This document shows positions 1-8,778 of a stretch of 64,000 bases of DNA, one piece after another (position 1 is the stretch's first letter; each line of letters starts with the position of its first letter). The notes below the pieces were generated by a model. The model had not been told where the DNA came from and made no database searches. It saw only the letters and a list, made by a program, of their open reading frames with translations. A program made the position numbers and the translations under genes. The stretch covers positions 1 through 64,000 of the forward strand of contig JANYCY010000052.1 in the NCBI GenBank assembly GCA_025360045.1, given 5' to 3'. This DNA is from Janthinobacterium sp. Lineage in GTDB: Bacteria > Pseudomonadota > Gammaproteobacteria > Burkholderiales > Chitinibacteraceae.

Positions 1-115
1 AAATATGGAAATAAAAGGGAAGTAGCGCTGAAATTTTAAAAAAAATGCAATTTAATGCAGGATTGTACGTTTTAAATAAAAAAAGTAGTGTATTTAAATT
101 AAAAATACATCTGCG

Positions 116-1699
116 GTGAGTTTGTGCAGACCTTCCCTAAGCTCTTCATTACTTATTGCAAGCATTGCATGGCAACAACTCAATACGGCTAATCAATCAT
201 TGCAAACCGTTACAGAACAAAATATTCCGGCTATTCATACGCTGAATCAAATTAGTCTTTCATTTAAAGAGCGGCGTGTGCAGCTTTATCAACATATCAT
301 GGCCCATGATGTAGAAAGCAAAAAGAAACACGAACCCCGTATTCAGGAATTGACGGCAGAGATTAATGATGCAGCCAAAAAGTTAAAATCAAACCATTGG
401 GTGAATAATACAACTGCATTAAGTAGTGCACTCGATGCTTATCATCCTGTATTTACGGAAGTGCTCAAGCTTTCGCAAGAAAACAATGAAGAAGAAGCGC
501 AAACTTATGTGCAGCAATATGGCACAAGTGTGGGCATGCAAGTAAATGTGGAGCTTAAAAAATTAGCCGATGAAAATGCCCGCGCAATTAGCGAAGCACG
601 TGAACATTTTAATACTGAGCAGCAAAATGCCAAGCTGGTTTTTCTAAGTATTGTAATAATGAGTTGCCTTATTTTACTTGGCCTAGGCAGCTATATTTAT
701 TTACAGATTCGCAAACCTTTGCAAGATACCGTGAGCACCATGCAAAGTATTGCTAAGGATTTAAATCTATCCTTGCGCATTCCACAAAGTAGCAATGATG
801 AAATTGGCCAAATGGTTAAAACCATTAATCAAGTGCTCGCGCATATTCAGGGCTCTTTTCAGCAAATTCAACAAAATAGCAAAGATGTAAATCAAGCTGC
901 GGCAGGGCTGGCCCAAATGGCGGAGCAACAATCGATCAATGCCGAAATCGCCAGTGAAACAGCCTCGGCGATGGCCGCGACCGTTGAAGAGGTGAGCAGC
1001 AGCATTAGCCTAATCGCCGAGCGCAGCACCGACACGCATCGGGTCAGCCAAGCTGCGCACACGCAGGCCGAGCGAGGCATTGCGGTGATTGATAGTACGG
1101 TAGAGCAAATTTACGGCATTGCCGCCCAAGTCGATGAAGCCTCCAGAGAGCTGGGCGAGCTACAAGACAGCAATAAAGAAATTCAGAGCATGGTGCAGAT
1201 CATCAAGGAAATTGCCGACCAAACCAGCTTGCTGGCACTGAATGCCGCTATCGAAGCCGCCCGTGCAGGGGAAGAAGGCCGTGGTTTTGCCGTGGTCGCC
1301 GATGAAGTACGCAAACTCGCCGAGCGCACGACCCGCTCTACCCAGCAGATTGTTGGCTCCGTAGAACGCATCCATCAGGGCGCCAACCGCGCCGCAGAGC
1401 GGATGCTGGATGTGGTTGGCCGAGTCGACCAAGGCGTGTCCCTCGTGGGCGATGCAGGCAATGCCATGCGAGAAATCCGTAGCGCATCGCACTCTGTGGT
1501 GGAGCAAGTCAGCGATATTTCCTTGGCCATCAACGAGCAAAGCGCTGCCAGTCACGCAATGGCCTTGCAAGTCGAGCGCACCGCCAGCATGGCCGAAGAA
1601 GCCCACGCCGCAGCCAAGCACGAAGCCGATTCAGCCAAGCAATTACGCAAACTGGCAGACACCATGCAAAGCGAAGTTAGCCGCTATCGTTTGAGCTAA
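116..1699 (+). CDS. Methyl-accepting chemotaxis protein (4HB sensor, HAMP, MA signalling domain); N-terminus looks truncated or frameshifted
   Basis: Signalling hairpin motif [45 protein letters not shown]2 then HAMP. GTG start, no RBS, TM1 incomplete. Confidence 0.9.
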   Translation: MSLCRPSLSSSLLIASIAWQQLNTANQSLQTVTEQNIPAIHTLNQISLSFKERRVQLYQHIMAHDVESKKKHEPRIQELTAEINDAAKKLKSNHWVNNTTALSSALDAYHPVFTEVLKLSQENNEEEAQTYVQQYGTSVGMQVNVELKKLADENARAISEAREHFNTEQQNAKLVFLSIVIMSCLILLGLGSYIYLQIRKPLQDTVSTMQSIAKDLNLSLRIPQSSNDEIGQMVKTINQVLAHIQGSFQQIQQNSKDVNQAAAGLAQMAEQQSINAEIASETASAMAATVEEVSSSISLIAERSTDTHRVSQAAHTQAERGIAVIDSTVEQIYGIAAQVDEASRELGELQDSNKEIQSMVQIIKEIADQTSLLALNAAIEAARAGEEGRGFAVVADEVRKLAERTTRSTQQIVGSVERIHQGANRAAERMLDVVGRVDQGVSLVGDAGNAMREIRSASHSVVEQVSDISLAINEQSAASHAMALQVERTASMAEEAHAAAKHEADSAKQLRKLADTMQSEVSRYRLS

Positions 1700-1722
1700 G
1701 GAGTTTATGCATTATTGCAGGG

Positions 1723-1790
1723 GAAAACCCAGGTCTTGAATTGCGGGGGCCACAGAGAACACGGAGTTTCACGGAGAAAGGCGGGGCTTA
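1723..1790 (+). repeat. Repeat family A, half copy (aaaacccaggtcttgaa...cacagagaacacggagtttcacggagaaa)
   Basis: Related copies at 8528, 26712 (reverse) and 33564 (full inverted form). Confidence 0.75.
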
Positions 1791-1811
1791 TATTTCCAAT
1801 GCCACGCAGTA

Positions 1812-1962
1812 CCGTAGGGTGGGTTAGGCCGCTCTTGATGCTCTATTAGGGCGCGGGTCTATTTCGGCCGTAACCCACCATGGCACTGCGCTGCGGTGGG
1901 TTACGGCCAAGAAACGGCTGCGCCCATATTTAATACATTGTCTGGCCTAACCCACCCTACGG
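1812..1962. repeat. Repeat family D: nested palindrome
   Basis: Outer arms ccgtagggtgggttaggcc (1812-1830) / ggcctaacccaccctacgg (1944-1962); inner arms ggccgtaacccacc (1866-1879) / ggtgggttacggcc (1895-1908). Confidence 0.85.
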
Positions 1963-2193
1963 ATGCATTCGTTATTTATTTCAACTTGTGTAGATACTTA
2001 TGCCCCGCGGTGGCTACAGCTCCAAAATCAACGTGCCGAAGGCACTAAAAAGATCTTTTTGTATTTGCTAAGCGCACAAAGCCCCCACCCTATGCATCGA
2101 CAATATTCACTCCAAATGCAACTGACTTGCACAAACGACCCATAAATTGCTATTGTAAAAAAGGAAACCCCGTTACACAAAAGGAAACAGCAA

Positions 2194-2295
2194 GTGAAAG
2201 GTTTATTTGAAATGGCAGCGTGGCAGCGGGTGTTGTGTGTGCTGCCTTTATTATTACTACTCTGGGCACTGACTGATTGGGCTTTGCAATCATGA
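2194..2295 (+). CDS. Small 33-aa hydrophobic ORF upstream of znuC (MKGLFEMAAWQRVLCVLPLLLLLWALTDWALQS)
   Basis: GTG start after aaggaaacagcaa; single TM-like segment; TGA overlaps the next ATG (ATGA). Below the ORF-track length cutoff. Confidence 0.5.
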   Translation: MKGLFEMAAWQRVLCVLPLLLLLWALTDWALQS

Positions 2296-2402
2296 TAAAA
2301 GCTCACCAGCTTACACTCTACTATCGCGACCGAGCGGCGATACATTCATTATCCGACCACATTGAAACGGGCAGCCACACCGCGAGGGCTTTGCAAGCAT
2401 GA
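2292..2402 (+). pseudogene. Truncated, diverged copy of the znuC 5' end (36-aa ORF MIKAHQLTLYYRDRAAIHSLSDHIETGSHTARALQA)
   Basis: Direct repeat with the start of znuC (MMEAHHLTLCYRDRAAVHSLSGRFETGSHTA), 107-bp period; its TGA overlaps the znuC ATG. Confidence 0.85.
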
Positions 2403-3118
2403 TGGAAGCCCACCACCTTACGCTGTGCTATCGCGACCGCGCAGCGGTGCACTCATTATCCGGCCGCTTTGAAACAGGTAGCCATACCGCGATTGTCGGC
2501 CCCAATGGCGCGGGCAAATCGACGCTACTTTCTGCCTTGGCTGGCATCAAGACGCCAGACGAAGGCCATATCCATGCCCACGGCAAGGTGGCGTATTTGG
2601 CGCAGCTTTCAACGCTGGATAAACAGTTCCCCTTAATGGTCAGAGAATTGGCTTTAGCGGGCGCTTGGTCTAGGCGCGGCGCTTGGCGTGGCCTATCTAA
2701 GCAAGATCGAGAGCAAGCCGACAGCGCTTTAGAGCAAGTCGGTTTAAGTGATTTTGCCAATGCACCGATCAGCAATTTATCAGGCGGGCAGCTGCAAAGA
2801 GCGCGTTTTGCACGGCTGATTGTAGAAGACGCCGATGTGCTGTTACTGGACGAGCCCTTTGCCAATGTAGATAGCAACACCATAGCTAAACTCTTAGAAG
2901 TGCAACACCACTGGCATCGTATGGGTAAAACACAGATCACCGTCTTGCACGATATTTCGCAAGTGCGGGCGCATTACCCACAAACGCTGCTATTGGCCCA
3001 ATCGGCCATCGCATGGGGCAATACGCCCGATGTACTGACCGAATCGCTACTGGCCGAGGCCAATCGCCGCGCTCAGCACTGGCGCAATGATGCCGCTTGG
3101 TGCGAGGTATGCGAATAA
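2399..3118 (+). CDS. znuC: Zinc/metal ABC transporter ATP-binding protein
   Basis: Walker A GPNGAGKST, signature LSGGQLQRARFARL, Walker B DVLLLDEPF; followed by znuB and znuA. Confidence 0.9.
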   Translation: MMEAHHLTLCYRDRAAVHSLSGRFETGSHTAIVGPNGAGKSTLLSALAGIKTPDEGHIHAHGKVAYLAQLSTLDKQFPLMVRELALAGAWSRRGAWRGLSKQDREQADSALEQVGLSDFANAPISNLSGGQLQRARFARLIVEDADVLLLDEPFANVDSNTIAKLLEVQHHWHRMGKTQITVLHDISQVRAHYPQTLLLAQSAIAWGNTPDVLTESLLAEANRRAQHWRNDAAWCEVCE

Positions 3119-3981
3119 TGGCTCAATTTGAAATCATTAGCGCCTTAGGCGAGTTCGCCTTTATGCGCCGCGCCCTCATTGGCAGCATGGCACTGGCCAT
3201 CGGCTGCGCGCCAGTTGGCGTATTGCTGCTGCTACGGCGCATGTCCTTATTTGGCGACGCGCTATCGCATGCTGTTTTACCCGGCGCTGCCATTGGCTTT
3301 TTACTCGGGGGGCTCACCCTGCCTTGGCTAGCCGGTGGCGGCTTAATCGCAGGCCTGCTCGTTGCCCTTGCTGCCAGCGTGGTGGCTAGAAAATCGCGTT
3401 TAAATGAAGACGCTAGCTTTGCCGGATTTTACTTACTGGCGCTTGCCATTGGTGTGTTGATTGTTTCTAAATGGGGCAGTAGCGTCGATCTGATTCATCT
3501 TTTATTTGGCTCGGTATTGGCGATTGATGATCCATCGCTGTTGATCGTCAGCTCTGTTGCCAGCATCACCCTGCTGTGGTTGGCGATTGAATATCGCGGC
3601 ATTGTGCTGGAATGCGCCGATTCTGGCTTTATCGCCGCCACTAGCGGCAATGGCATGCGCTTTCATATTGGCTTTATGGTGATTGCCGTGCTTAATTTTG
3701 TGGCCGCATTTCAAGCTATGGGCACGCTGATGGCCGTGGGCCTAATGATGCTCCCCGCCGCCACCGCTCGGCTCTGGGTAGAACGCTTGTCGATGCTGTT
3801 CGCCGTATCTTGGCTGATCGCCCTCTTTGCCTGCGTAGCGGGGTTGATTGCGTCTTACCAATGGGATTTGCCATCCGGCCCCGCCATTGTACTGATCGCT
3901 GGCGCTCTGTACTGCCTGTCGCTCCTCTTCGCCCCCTTCGGCTTATTTATCCGCCGCAAAGCGAGACATCATGCGGTTTAG
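3118..3981 (+). CDS. znuB: Zinc/metal ABC transporter permease
   Basis: ABC-3 family permease; ATG at 3118 overlaps the znuC stop (taatg); the ORF-track start at 3097 is probably too early. Confidence 0.9.
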   Translation: MAQFEIISALGEFAFMRRALIGSMALAIGCAPVGVLLLLRRMSLFGDALSHAVLPGAAIGFLLGGLTLPWLAGGGLIAGLLVALAASVVARKSRLNEDASFAGFYLLALAIGVLIVSKWGSSVDLIHLLFGSVLAIDDPSLLIVSSVASITLLWLAIEYRGIVLECADSGFIAATSGNGMRFHIGFMVIAVLNFVAAFQAMGTLMAVGLMMLPAATARLWVERLSMLFAVSWLIALFACVAGLIASYQWDLPSGPAIVLIAGALYCLSLLFAPFGLFIRRKARHHAV

Positions 3982-3989
3982 GTGAAGGG

Positions 3990-4015
3990 TAAAACCCAGA
4001 TCTTGAACCACGGAT
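3990..4015 (+). repeat. Repeat family A fragment
   Basis: aaaacccagatcttgaaccacgga, directly abutting family C. Confidence 0.6.
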
Positions 4016-4020
4016 TTTCC

Positions 4021-4099
4021 ATAGGGTGTGTAAGTCGTTTTTCTTGCGCACCGCCCTCGCGCTTTCGGTGCGCAACAACTGCGTCGTTGTACACCCTAT
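4021..4099. repeat. Repeat family C: palindrome atagggtgtgtaagtcg...tgtacaccctat
   Basis: Inverted ends; related copies at 26594, 42452, 43987. Confidence 0.8.
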
Positions 4100-4130
4100 A
4101 AATACAGCCCCACCCAATAAGGACTCCTCC

Positions 4131-5009
4131 ATGCAAAAACATTTACTCGCCCTACTACTGGCTGCCAGCAGCCTCGCCCAAGCGGCCCCCCTTAAAGTCG
4201 CGGCTAGTTTTAGCGTGCTCTCTAATTTAGTTCAGGAAGTAGGCGGCAAGCGGGTGGAAGTCAGCAGCCTCGTGGGCATGGATGAAGATGCGCATGTGTG
4301 GCAAGCCAAGCCTGCAGATTTAAAAAAACTCTCTGCAACATCGCTATTTTTTGTGAATGGCCTAGGTTTTGAAGGTTGGTTAAAGCGAGTCGAGCAGGCT
4401 TCAGCCTATAAAGGACAAGTGATTACCGTCAGCAAAAACATCAAGCCACGCGAAATGGCCGATGATCACGGGCATGAAGGCCACCAGCATGGACACACCG
4501 ATCCACACGCCTGGCATGATCCACGCGCTGTGGTGTCTATGGTCGAAGAAATTAAGCTGGCTTTAAGCAAAGCTGATCCGGCAGGGGCGGCAGAATACGC
4601 ACAAAATGCCTTGCGCTTTACCACGCAAATCACCCAGCTCGATCAAAAAGTCAGTACCGCTTTTGCAGCGATTCCAGCCGCAAAACGCAAAGTGGTGACT
4701 TCGCATGATGCGCTTGGCTACTTGGGTGCGCGTTATCAGCTGCAATTGCTGCCTTTGCAAAGTATTTCTACCGAAGCCGAGCCCAGCGCCCGCCAGATGG
4801 CAGCACTGATTCGTGAAATTCGCAAAAATAATATCCGCGCTGTATTTGCCGAGAACATCAGCAACCCCAAGCTAATCGAGCAAATCGCCCGCGAAACCCA
4901 AGCCAAAGTCGGCCCGCCGCTCTATACCGACGCCCTATCTAAAAACGCCCCCAGCTGGCTAGCCATGTTCAGCCATAATACGCAGGCGATTTTGGATGCT
5001 TTGAAATAA
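4131..5009 (+). CDS. znuA: Zinc ABC transporter substrate-binding protein with His-rich loop
   Basis: Signal peptide MQKHLLALLLAASSLAQAA; HGHEGHQHGHTDPHAWHDPR; RBS aaggactcctcc. The ORF-track start at 4026 lies in repeat C. Confidence 0.9.
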   Translation: MQKHLLALLLAASSLAQAAPLKVAASFSVLSNLVQEVGGKRVEVSSLVGMDEDAHVWQAKPADLKKLSATSLFFVNGLGFEGWLKRVEQASAYKGQVITVSKNIKPREMADDHGHEGHQHGHTDPHAWHDPRAVVSMVEEIKLALSKADPAGAAEYAQNALRFTTQITQLDQKVSTAFAAIPAAKRKVVTSHDALGYLGARYQLQLLPLQSISTEAEPSARQMAALIREIRKNNIRAVFAENISNPKLIEQIARETQAKVGPPLYTDALSKNAPSWLAMFSHNTQAILDALK

Positions 5010-5021
5010 GCTGACCGTAAG

Positions 5022-5093
5022 CCGTAGGGAGGGTGAGCCCCGCCATCCTTTGCATGAAGTGCAAGGAAAACGGCGGATTTTACCCGCCCTACG
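5022..5093. repeat. Repeat family B: palindrome gtagggcgggtgaaacccgcc...ggcgggtttcacccgccctac type
   Basis: Inverted arms; copies at 11015, 32516, 32630, 54289, 63658. Confidence 0.8.
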
Positions 5094-5141
5094 AATACAG
5101 CAACCCAGTTACGCCCCCACTCAAAACAACAGCCCCCAACC

Positions 5142-5573
5142 ATGCAAAAACTCATCCTCCCCCTTAGTCTTCTCGCCTTGGCGGGCTTACTCGCATCTTT
5201 AGCTTTTAATGCTGAAGATAATCTAGTGAGCTGGCCTCTTCTTGCCAAGGTGCAAATAAAACAAGGCTTATTTGGTGAGGTTGAAACAAGCTTTGATCCA
5301 GCCGTTAAAGCGCTGGAGCAAAAAGAGATCAAGCTGGCGGGGTTTATGTTTCCACTGCAATCGGGGGAGATGATAAAGCGCTTTATTTTGTCGGCCAAGC
5401 AGCCCACTTGCGCAACCTGCATGCCTGGTGGAGCAGAAGCCATGGTGCTGGTAAATAGCCAACAGCCTGTTAAAGTCAGCACTGATCGGGTACAAGTAAG
5501 AGGGCAGTTTAAAATTGCCCAAGAAATGGGCCTACTTTACAAGCTAGATCAGGCACAGGTGAATGGGCGCTAG
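5142..5573 (+). CDS. DUF3299-like periplasmic/lipoprotein-type protein downstream of znuA
   Basis: N-terminal hydrophobic segment; LAGFMFPLQ and CATCMPGG motifs resemble DUF3299. Confidence 0.6.
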   Translation: MQKLILPLSLLALAGLLASLAFNAEDNLVSWPLLAKVQIKQGLFGEVETSFDPAVKALEQKEIKLAGFMFPLQSGEMIKRFILSAKQPTCATCMPGGAEAMVLVNSQQPVKVSTDRVQVRGQFKIAQEMGLLYKLDQAQVNGR

Positions 5574-5576
5574 TGT

Positions 5577-6053
5577 TTAAGGGGCTATTCGTTTGCGCAG
5601 TAAGGCGTTTTCTAGCCATTGCCCACGCACCTCGCTAGAGAGTGTGTAATCAATAGTAAAGCCATGTGCAATAAAAAAGGGTTGGGCGCTAATGCTAATA
5701 AAGCAATAAATATCAGGCATATTCATCTCAAACGCCCTATCTTCCATATGCTTCAATAAACGCTTAGCGATTCCCTTGCCAAGATAATCGCCATGTACAA
5801 AGAAATGGCTCATCAAACCATCCGCTTGCAAATCGGCATAGGCCACCAATTGGCCCTTACACTCCACCACCCTTGGCTTAAGCCCCTCTAGCACCTTCTC
5901 CCAGATCTTGGGGTCAAAAGCTTTGGGCGCCCAAGCATCCAGCTGAGCAGCACTGTAATCTTTCTGGCAAGACCGATGAATCGCTGTGTAATACACCTCA
6001 TGTAGTTCTGCGGCGTCTTCGGGGCGATAACGACGAATATGCAAATAGGACAT
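5577..6053 (-). CDS. GNAT family N-acetyltransferase
   Basis: MSYLHIRRYRPEDAAELHEV...GKGIAKRLLKHMEDRA...FFIAHGF. Confidence 0.85.
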   Translation of the reverse strand: MSYLHIRRYRPEDAAELHEVYYTAIHRSCQKDYSAAQLDAWAPKAFDPKIWEKVLEGLKPRVVECKGQLVAYADLQADGLMSHFFVHGDYLGKGIAKRLLKHMEDRAFEMNMPDIYCFISISAQPFFIAHGFTIDYTLSSEVRGQWLENALLRKRIAP

Positions 6054-6243
6054 AGGCGATCTCCAGACTAAATTCAGTATATGCACATGCGTTTATGCTT
6101 GCAGGCAAAAAAACAGCCTAAAAACTTCCTTACCACGGCAAACGCCAAACAATAAAAATAGAATATAAATTGAATTTTATATTCTTAACGGAAATATAAA
6201 GAACTGCTACGCTTGCTATATACCTTTCAAACAAAGGGCAGCT

Positions 6244-6558
6244 ATGCAAGCGTATATTGTTGGCGCAGACCATCTTGGCCATATCCCTAAATTACTCGCC
6301 CTGTATGGTATTACCATAGGCGAGCATATTACAGGCCGAAATCCATCCCACCAGCGCAAACCCAGCGGCCTAAAGGATATGGATATCATGATTTTATTTA
6401 CTGATTTTTTGGGCCATAACGTGATGAAAAACTATCGTGCCGCAGCAGCAGCCAACCGCATGCATATCGTGGCTTGCCGCAGATCACAAACGGCGCTGCA
6501 ACAATCCTTACAAAATTGCCCCGCATTTAGCCAAGCTGCGCTTTCTAGCCACCCATAA
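6244..6558 (+). CDS. DUF2325-like protein
   Basis: MQAYIVGADHLGHIPKLLALYGI...MDIMILFTDFLGHNVMKNYRAAA. Confidence 0.7.
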   Translation: MQAYIVGADHLGHIPKLLALYGITIGEHITGRNPSHQRKPSGLKDMDIMILFTDFLGHNVMKNYRAAAAANRMHIVACRRSQTALQQSLQNCPAFSQAALSSHP

Positions 6559-6561
6559 AAA

Positions 6562-6593
6562 CAATAGCCATCAGTAAGAACTGATGGCTATTG
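6562..6593. terminator. Bidirectional hairpin between convergent genes
   Basis: CAATAGCCATCAGT-aaga-ACTGATGGCTATTG perfect 14-bp stem. Confidence 0.75.
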
Positions 6594-6608
6594 ATAGCAG
6601 ACTTACGT

Positions 6609-7187
6609 TTACTCCAAATCGGCGTAACTTTGAATCACGCGCGAAACAAGGCCGTAGTCAATGGCCTCCTGCGGGTTCATCCAGTAATCACGCTCAATAT
6701 CATTCAATATTTTTTCTAGGCTTTGGCCGGTTTCTTTAGCGATCACCGCCGCAATTCGTTCCCTCATGCGGATGATTTCTTTCACTTGAATTTCCACATC
6801 AGATGCCGATCCACCCATGCCACCGCTGGGTTGATGAATCAAAAAGCGCGTATTTGGCAGGCACACCCTTCGCTCTTTAGGCACAGAAAGGAAGATATGC
6901 GCCCCTGCACTCGCCACCCAGCCGCTGCCTATCATATTTACCGGCGCACGAATAAACTTGATGATGTCGTGAATCACATCGCCAGATTCCACATGGCCGC
7001 CAGGAGACGAGATCAACACATTAATAGGCTTGGCCGATTCAGTCGCCAAGGCAATCAAGCGCCGAGCGGTATCTTTAGCTAATACGTCGTTAATCGTGCC
7101 AATGATAAAAACAAAACGGGATTCGAACGCTTTTTCTTCCAGAAAAGCATCTTGCGAGCCCCCTGCTACCGCTGCTTCTTCAGCCAT
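6609..7187 (-). CDS. ClpP-like serine protease
   Basis: GSGWVASAGAH (catalytic Ser region), FLIHQPSGG (His), ERDYWMNPQEAIDYGLV. Confidence 0.85.
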   Translation of the reverse strand: MAEEAAVAGGSQDAFLEEKAFESRFVFIIGTINDVLAKDTARRLIALATESAKPINVLISSPGGHVESGDVIHDIIKFIRAPVNMIGSGWVASAGAHIFLSVPKERRVCLPNTRFLIHQPSGGMGGSASDVEIQVKEIIRMRERIAAVIAKETGQSLEKILNDIERDYWMNPQEAIDYGLVSRVIQSYADLE

Positions 7188-7364
7188 CTTATGCCCCTAG
7201 GTGGTTAAACTTACAAACATCAACAGTAATCATAATGTAAACGCAAAAGAATGGCCGATTTATCCACGTCTCAGTTCTGGCGCATGAGCGCACACTTGAC
7301 TCTGAACAATACGCGAATCATTGGTAGGCCTATGCTGCTCCTTACCTACGTAAGGATAAAAATA

Positions 7365-8516
7365 ATGAGTTTTAAACCACTTCAGATTGCAGGACGCAGC
7401 CTCTTACCTATCGTGCAAGGCGGCATGGGCGTGGGTATTTCAGCGCATAAACTTGCCGGAGCCGTTGCCAAAGAAAACGCCCTAGGCACCATTGCCAGTG
7501 TGGATTTACGCCAACACCATCCTGATTTACTCGCGGCAACGCATCGCTGCCTAGATGCAGATCTGATCGACAAAACCAATCTAACAGCCCTAGACAGGGA
7601 AATTCGCGCCGCTAAAGAGATCGCCAATGGCTGCGGCATGATTGCTGTGAATGTAATGAAAGCCGTACGAGATCATGTGGCACTGGTAAAACAAGCCTGC
7701 GAAAGCGGCGCAGACGCCATTGTGATGGGTGCAGGCCTACCCATTGATTTACCCGAAATGACGGCGGATCACCCTAAAGTAGCACTTATTCCGATCTTGT
7801 CTGACGCACGCGGCGTGGCGATTATTTTAAAGAAATGGCTCAAAAAAGGCCGCCGTGCTGATGCCATTGTGATCGAGCATCCCGGCCATGCAGGTGGCCA
7901 CTTGGGCGCAGCCCGCATCAGCGATATTCACGATCCGCGCTTTGACTTTGCCAAAGTGCTAGCCGATTGCCACGCCCTATTTACCGAGCTAGGCCTAGGC
8001 CGTGATGCGCCCAAATTGATTCTCGCAGGCGGCATAGACAGCCACGAGAAAGTAAATCACTGGCTAAGCAACGGGGCCGATGCGGTACAAATTGGCACCG
8101 CCTTTGCCGTGTGCGAAGAAGGCGATGCGCATCTTAACTTTAAACAAACCTTGATCAACGCCAAGGCCAGCGATCTAGCCGAGTTTGTCAGCGTAGCTGG
8201 CCTGCCTGCCCGAGCCGTTGCCACGCCTTGGCTAAAGCAATACTTACGCCGCGAAAGCCACTTACAAGCCGTCGCCCGCGCCGACCCGCGCCGCTGCACC
8301 CAGCGCATGGATTGCCTAAGCCACTGCGGCCTGCGTGATGGCCTGAATAAAGTCGGCCAATTTTGCATCGACCTCAAACTCGCCTCCGCGATGCACGGCG
8401 AAGTCGACAAAGGCTTATTTTTTAGAGGCAACGGCGCGCTCCCCTTTGGAGAAGCCATTCGCCCTGTGCGCGAGCTGATTGATTATTTGATGAATGGCAG
8501 AATGGCGACGGTGTAA
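7365..8516 (+). CDS. Nitronate monooxygenase family flavoprotein
   Basis: IVQGGMGVGISAHKLAGAVAKENALGTIASV; HPGHAGGHLG; probable start MSFKPLQIAGRS at 7365. Confidence 0.85.
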   Translation: MSFKPLQIAGRSLLPIVQGGMGVGISAHKLAGAVAKENALGTIASVDLRQHHPDLLAATHRCLDADLIDKTNLTALDREIRAAKEIANGCGMIAVNVMKAVRDHVALVKQACESGADAIVMGAGLPIDLPEMTADHPKVALIPILSDARGVAIILKKWLKKGRRADAIVIEHPGHAGGHLGAARISDIHDPRFDFAKVLADCHALFTELGLGRDAPKLILAGGIDSHEKVNHWLSNGADAVQIGTAFAVCEEGDAHLNFKQTLINAKASDLAEFVSVAGLPARAVATPWLKQYLRRESHLQAVARADPRRCTQRMDCLSHCGLRDGLNKVGQFCIDLKLASAMHGEVDKGLFFRGNGALPFGEAIRPVRELIDYLMNGRMATV

Positions 8517-8527
8517 AGCTCTGCGAG

Positions 8528-8575
8528 AAAAACCCAACTCTTGAACCACGGAGGACGCAGAGAACACAGAGTTAC
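8528..8575 (+). repeat. Repeat family A, half copy
   Basis: aaaacccaactcttgaaccacggaggacgcagagaacacagagttacacggagaaaacc. Confidence 0.75.
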
Positions 8576-8623
8576 ACGGAGAAAACCAAGGGAAATGACC
8601 CGTTCTTTCGTGCTTTTCGTAAA

Positions 8624-8764
8624 CCTGGTGGGTTAGGCTGCCAATACGCTAAATATGAGCACAGTATCATCCAAGCCGTAACCCACCGCAGCGCCACGGT
8701 GGGTTACGGCCGAAAACGTTTTTATGCTTAATACGCAGAAAACGCGGCCTAACCCACCCTACGA
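8624..8764. repeat. Repeat family D: nested palindrome
   Basis: ctggtgggttaggc...ccgtaacccaccgcagcgccacggtgggttacgg...ggcctaacccaccctacg. Confidence 0.8.
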
Positions 8765-8778
8765 AATTCATCCCCCCT

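Noticed and set aside
892-1621. Antisense ORFs over the MCP gene
   Set aside because: They overlap a confidently assigned coding region in the opposite direction and have no recognisable motifs; typical shadow ORFs.
4026-4130. N-terminal extension of ZnuA in the ORF track
   Set aside because: Encoded by repeat C; the signal peptide and RBS support a start at 4131.
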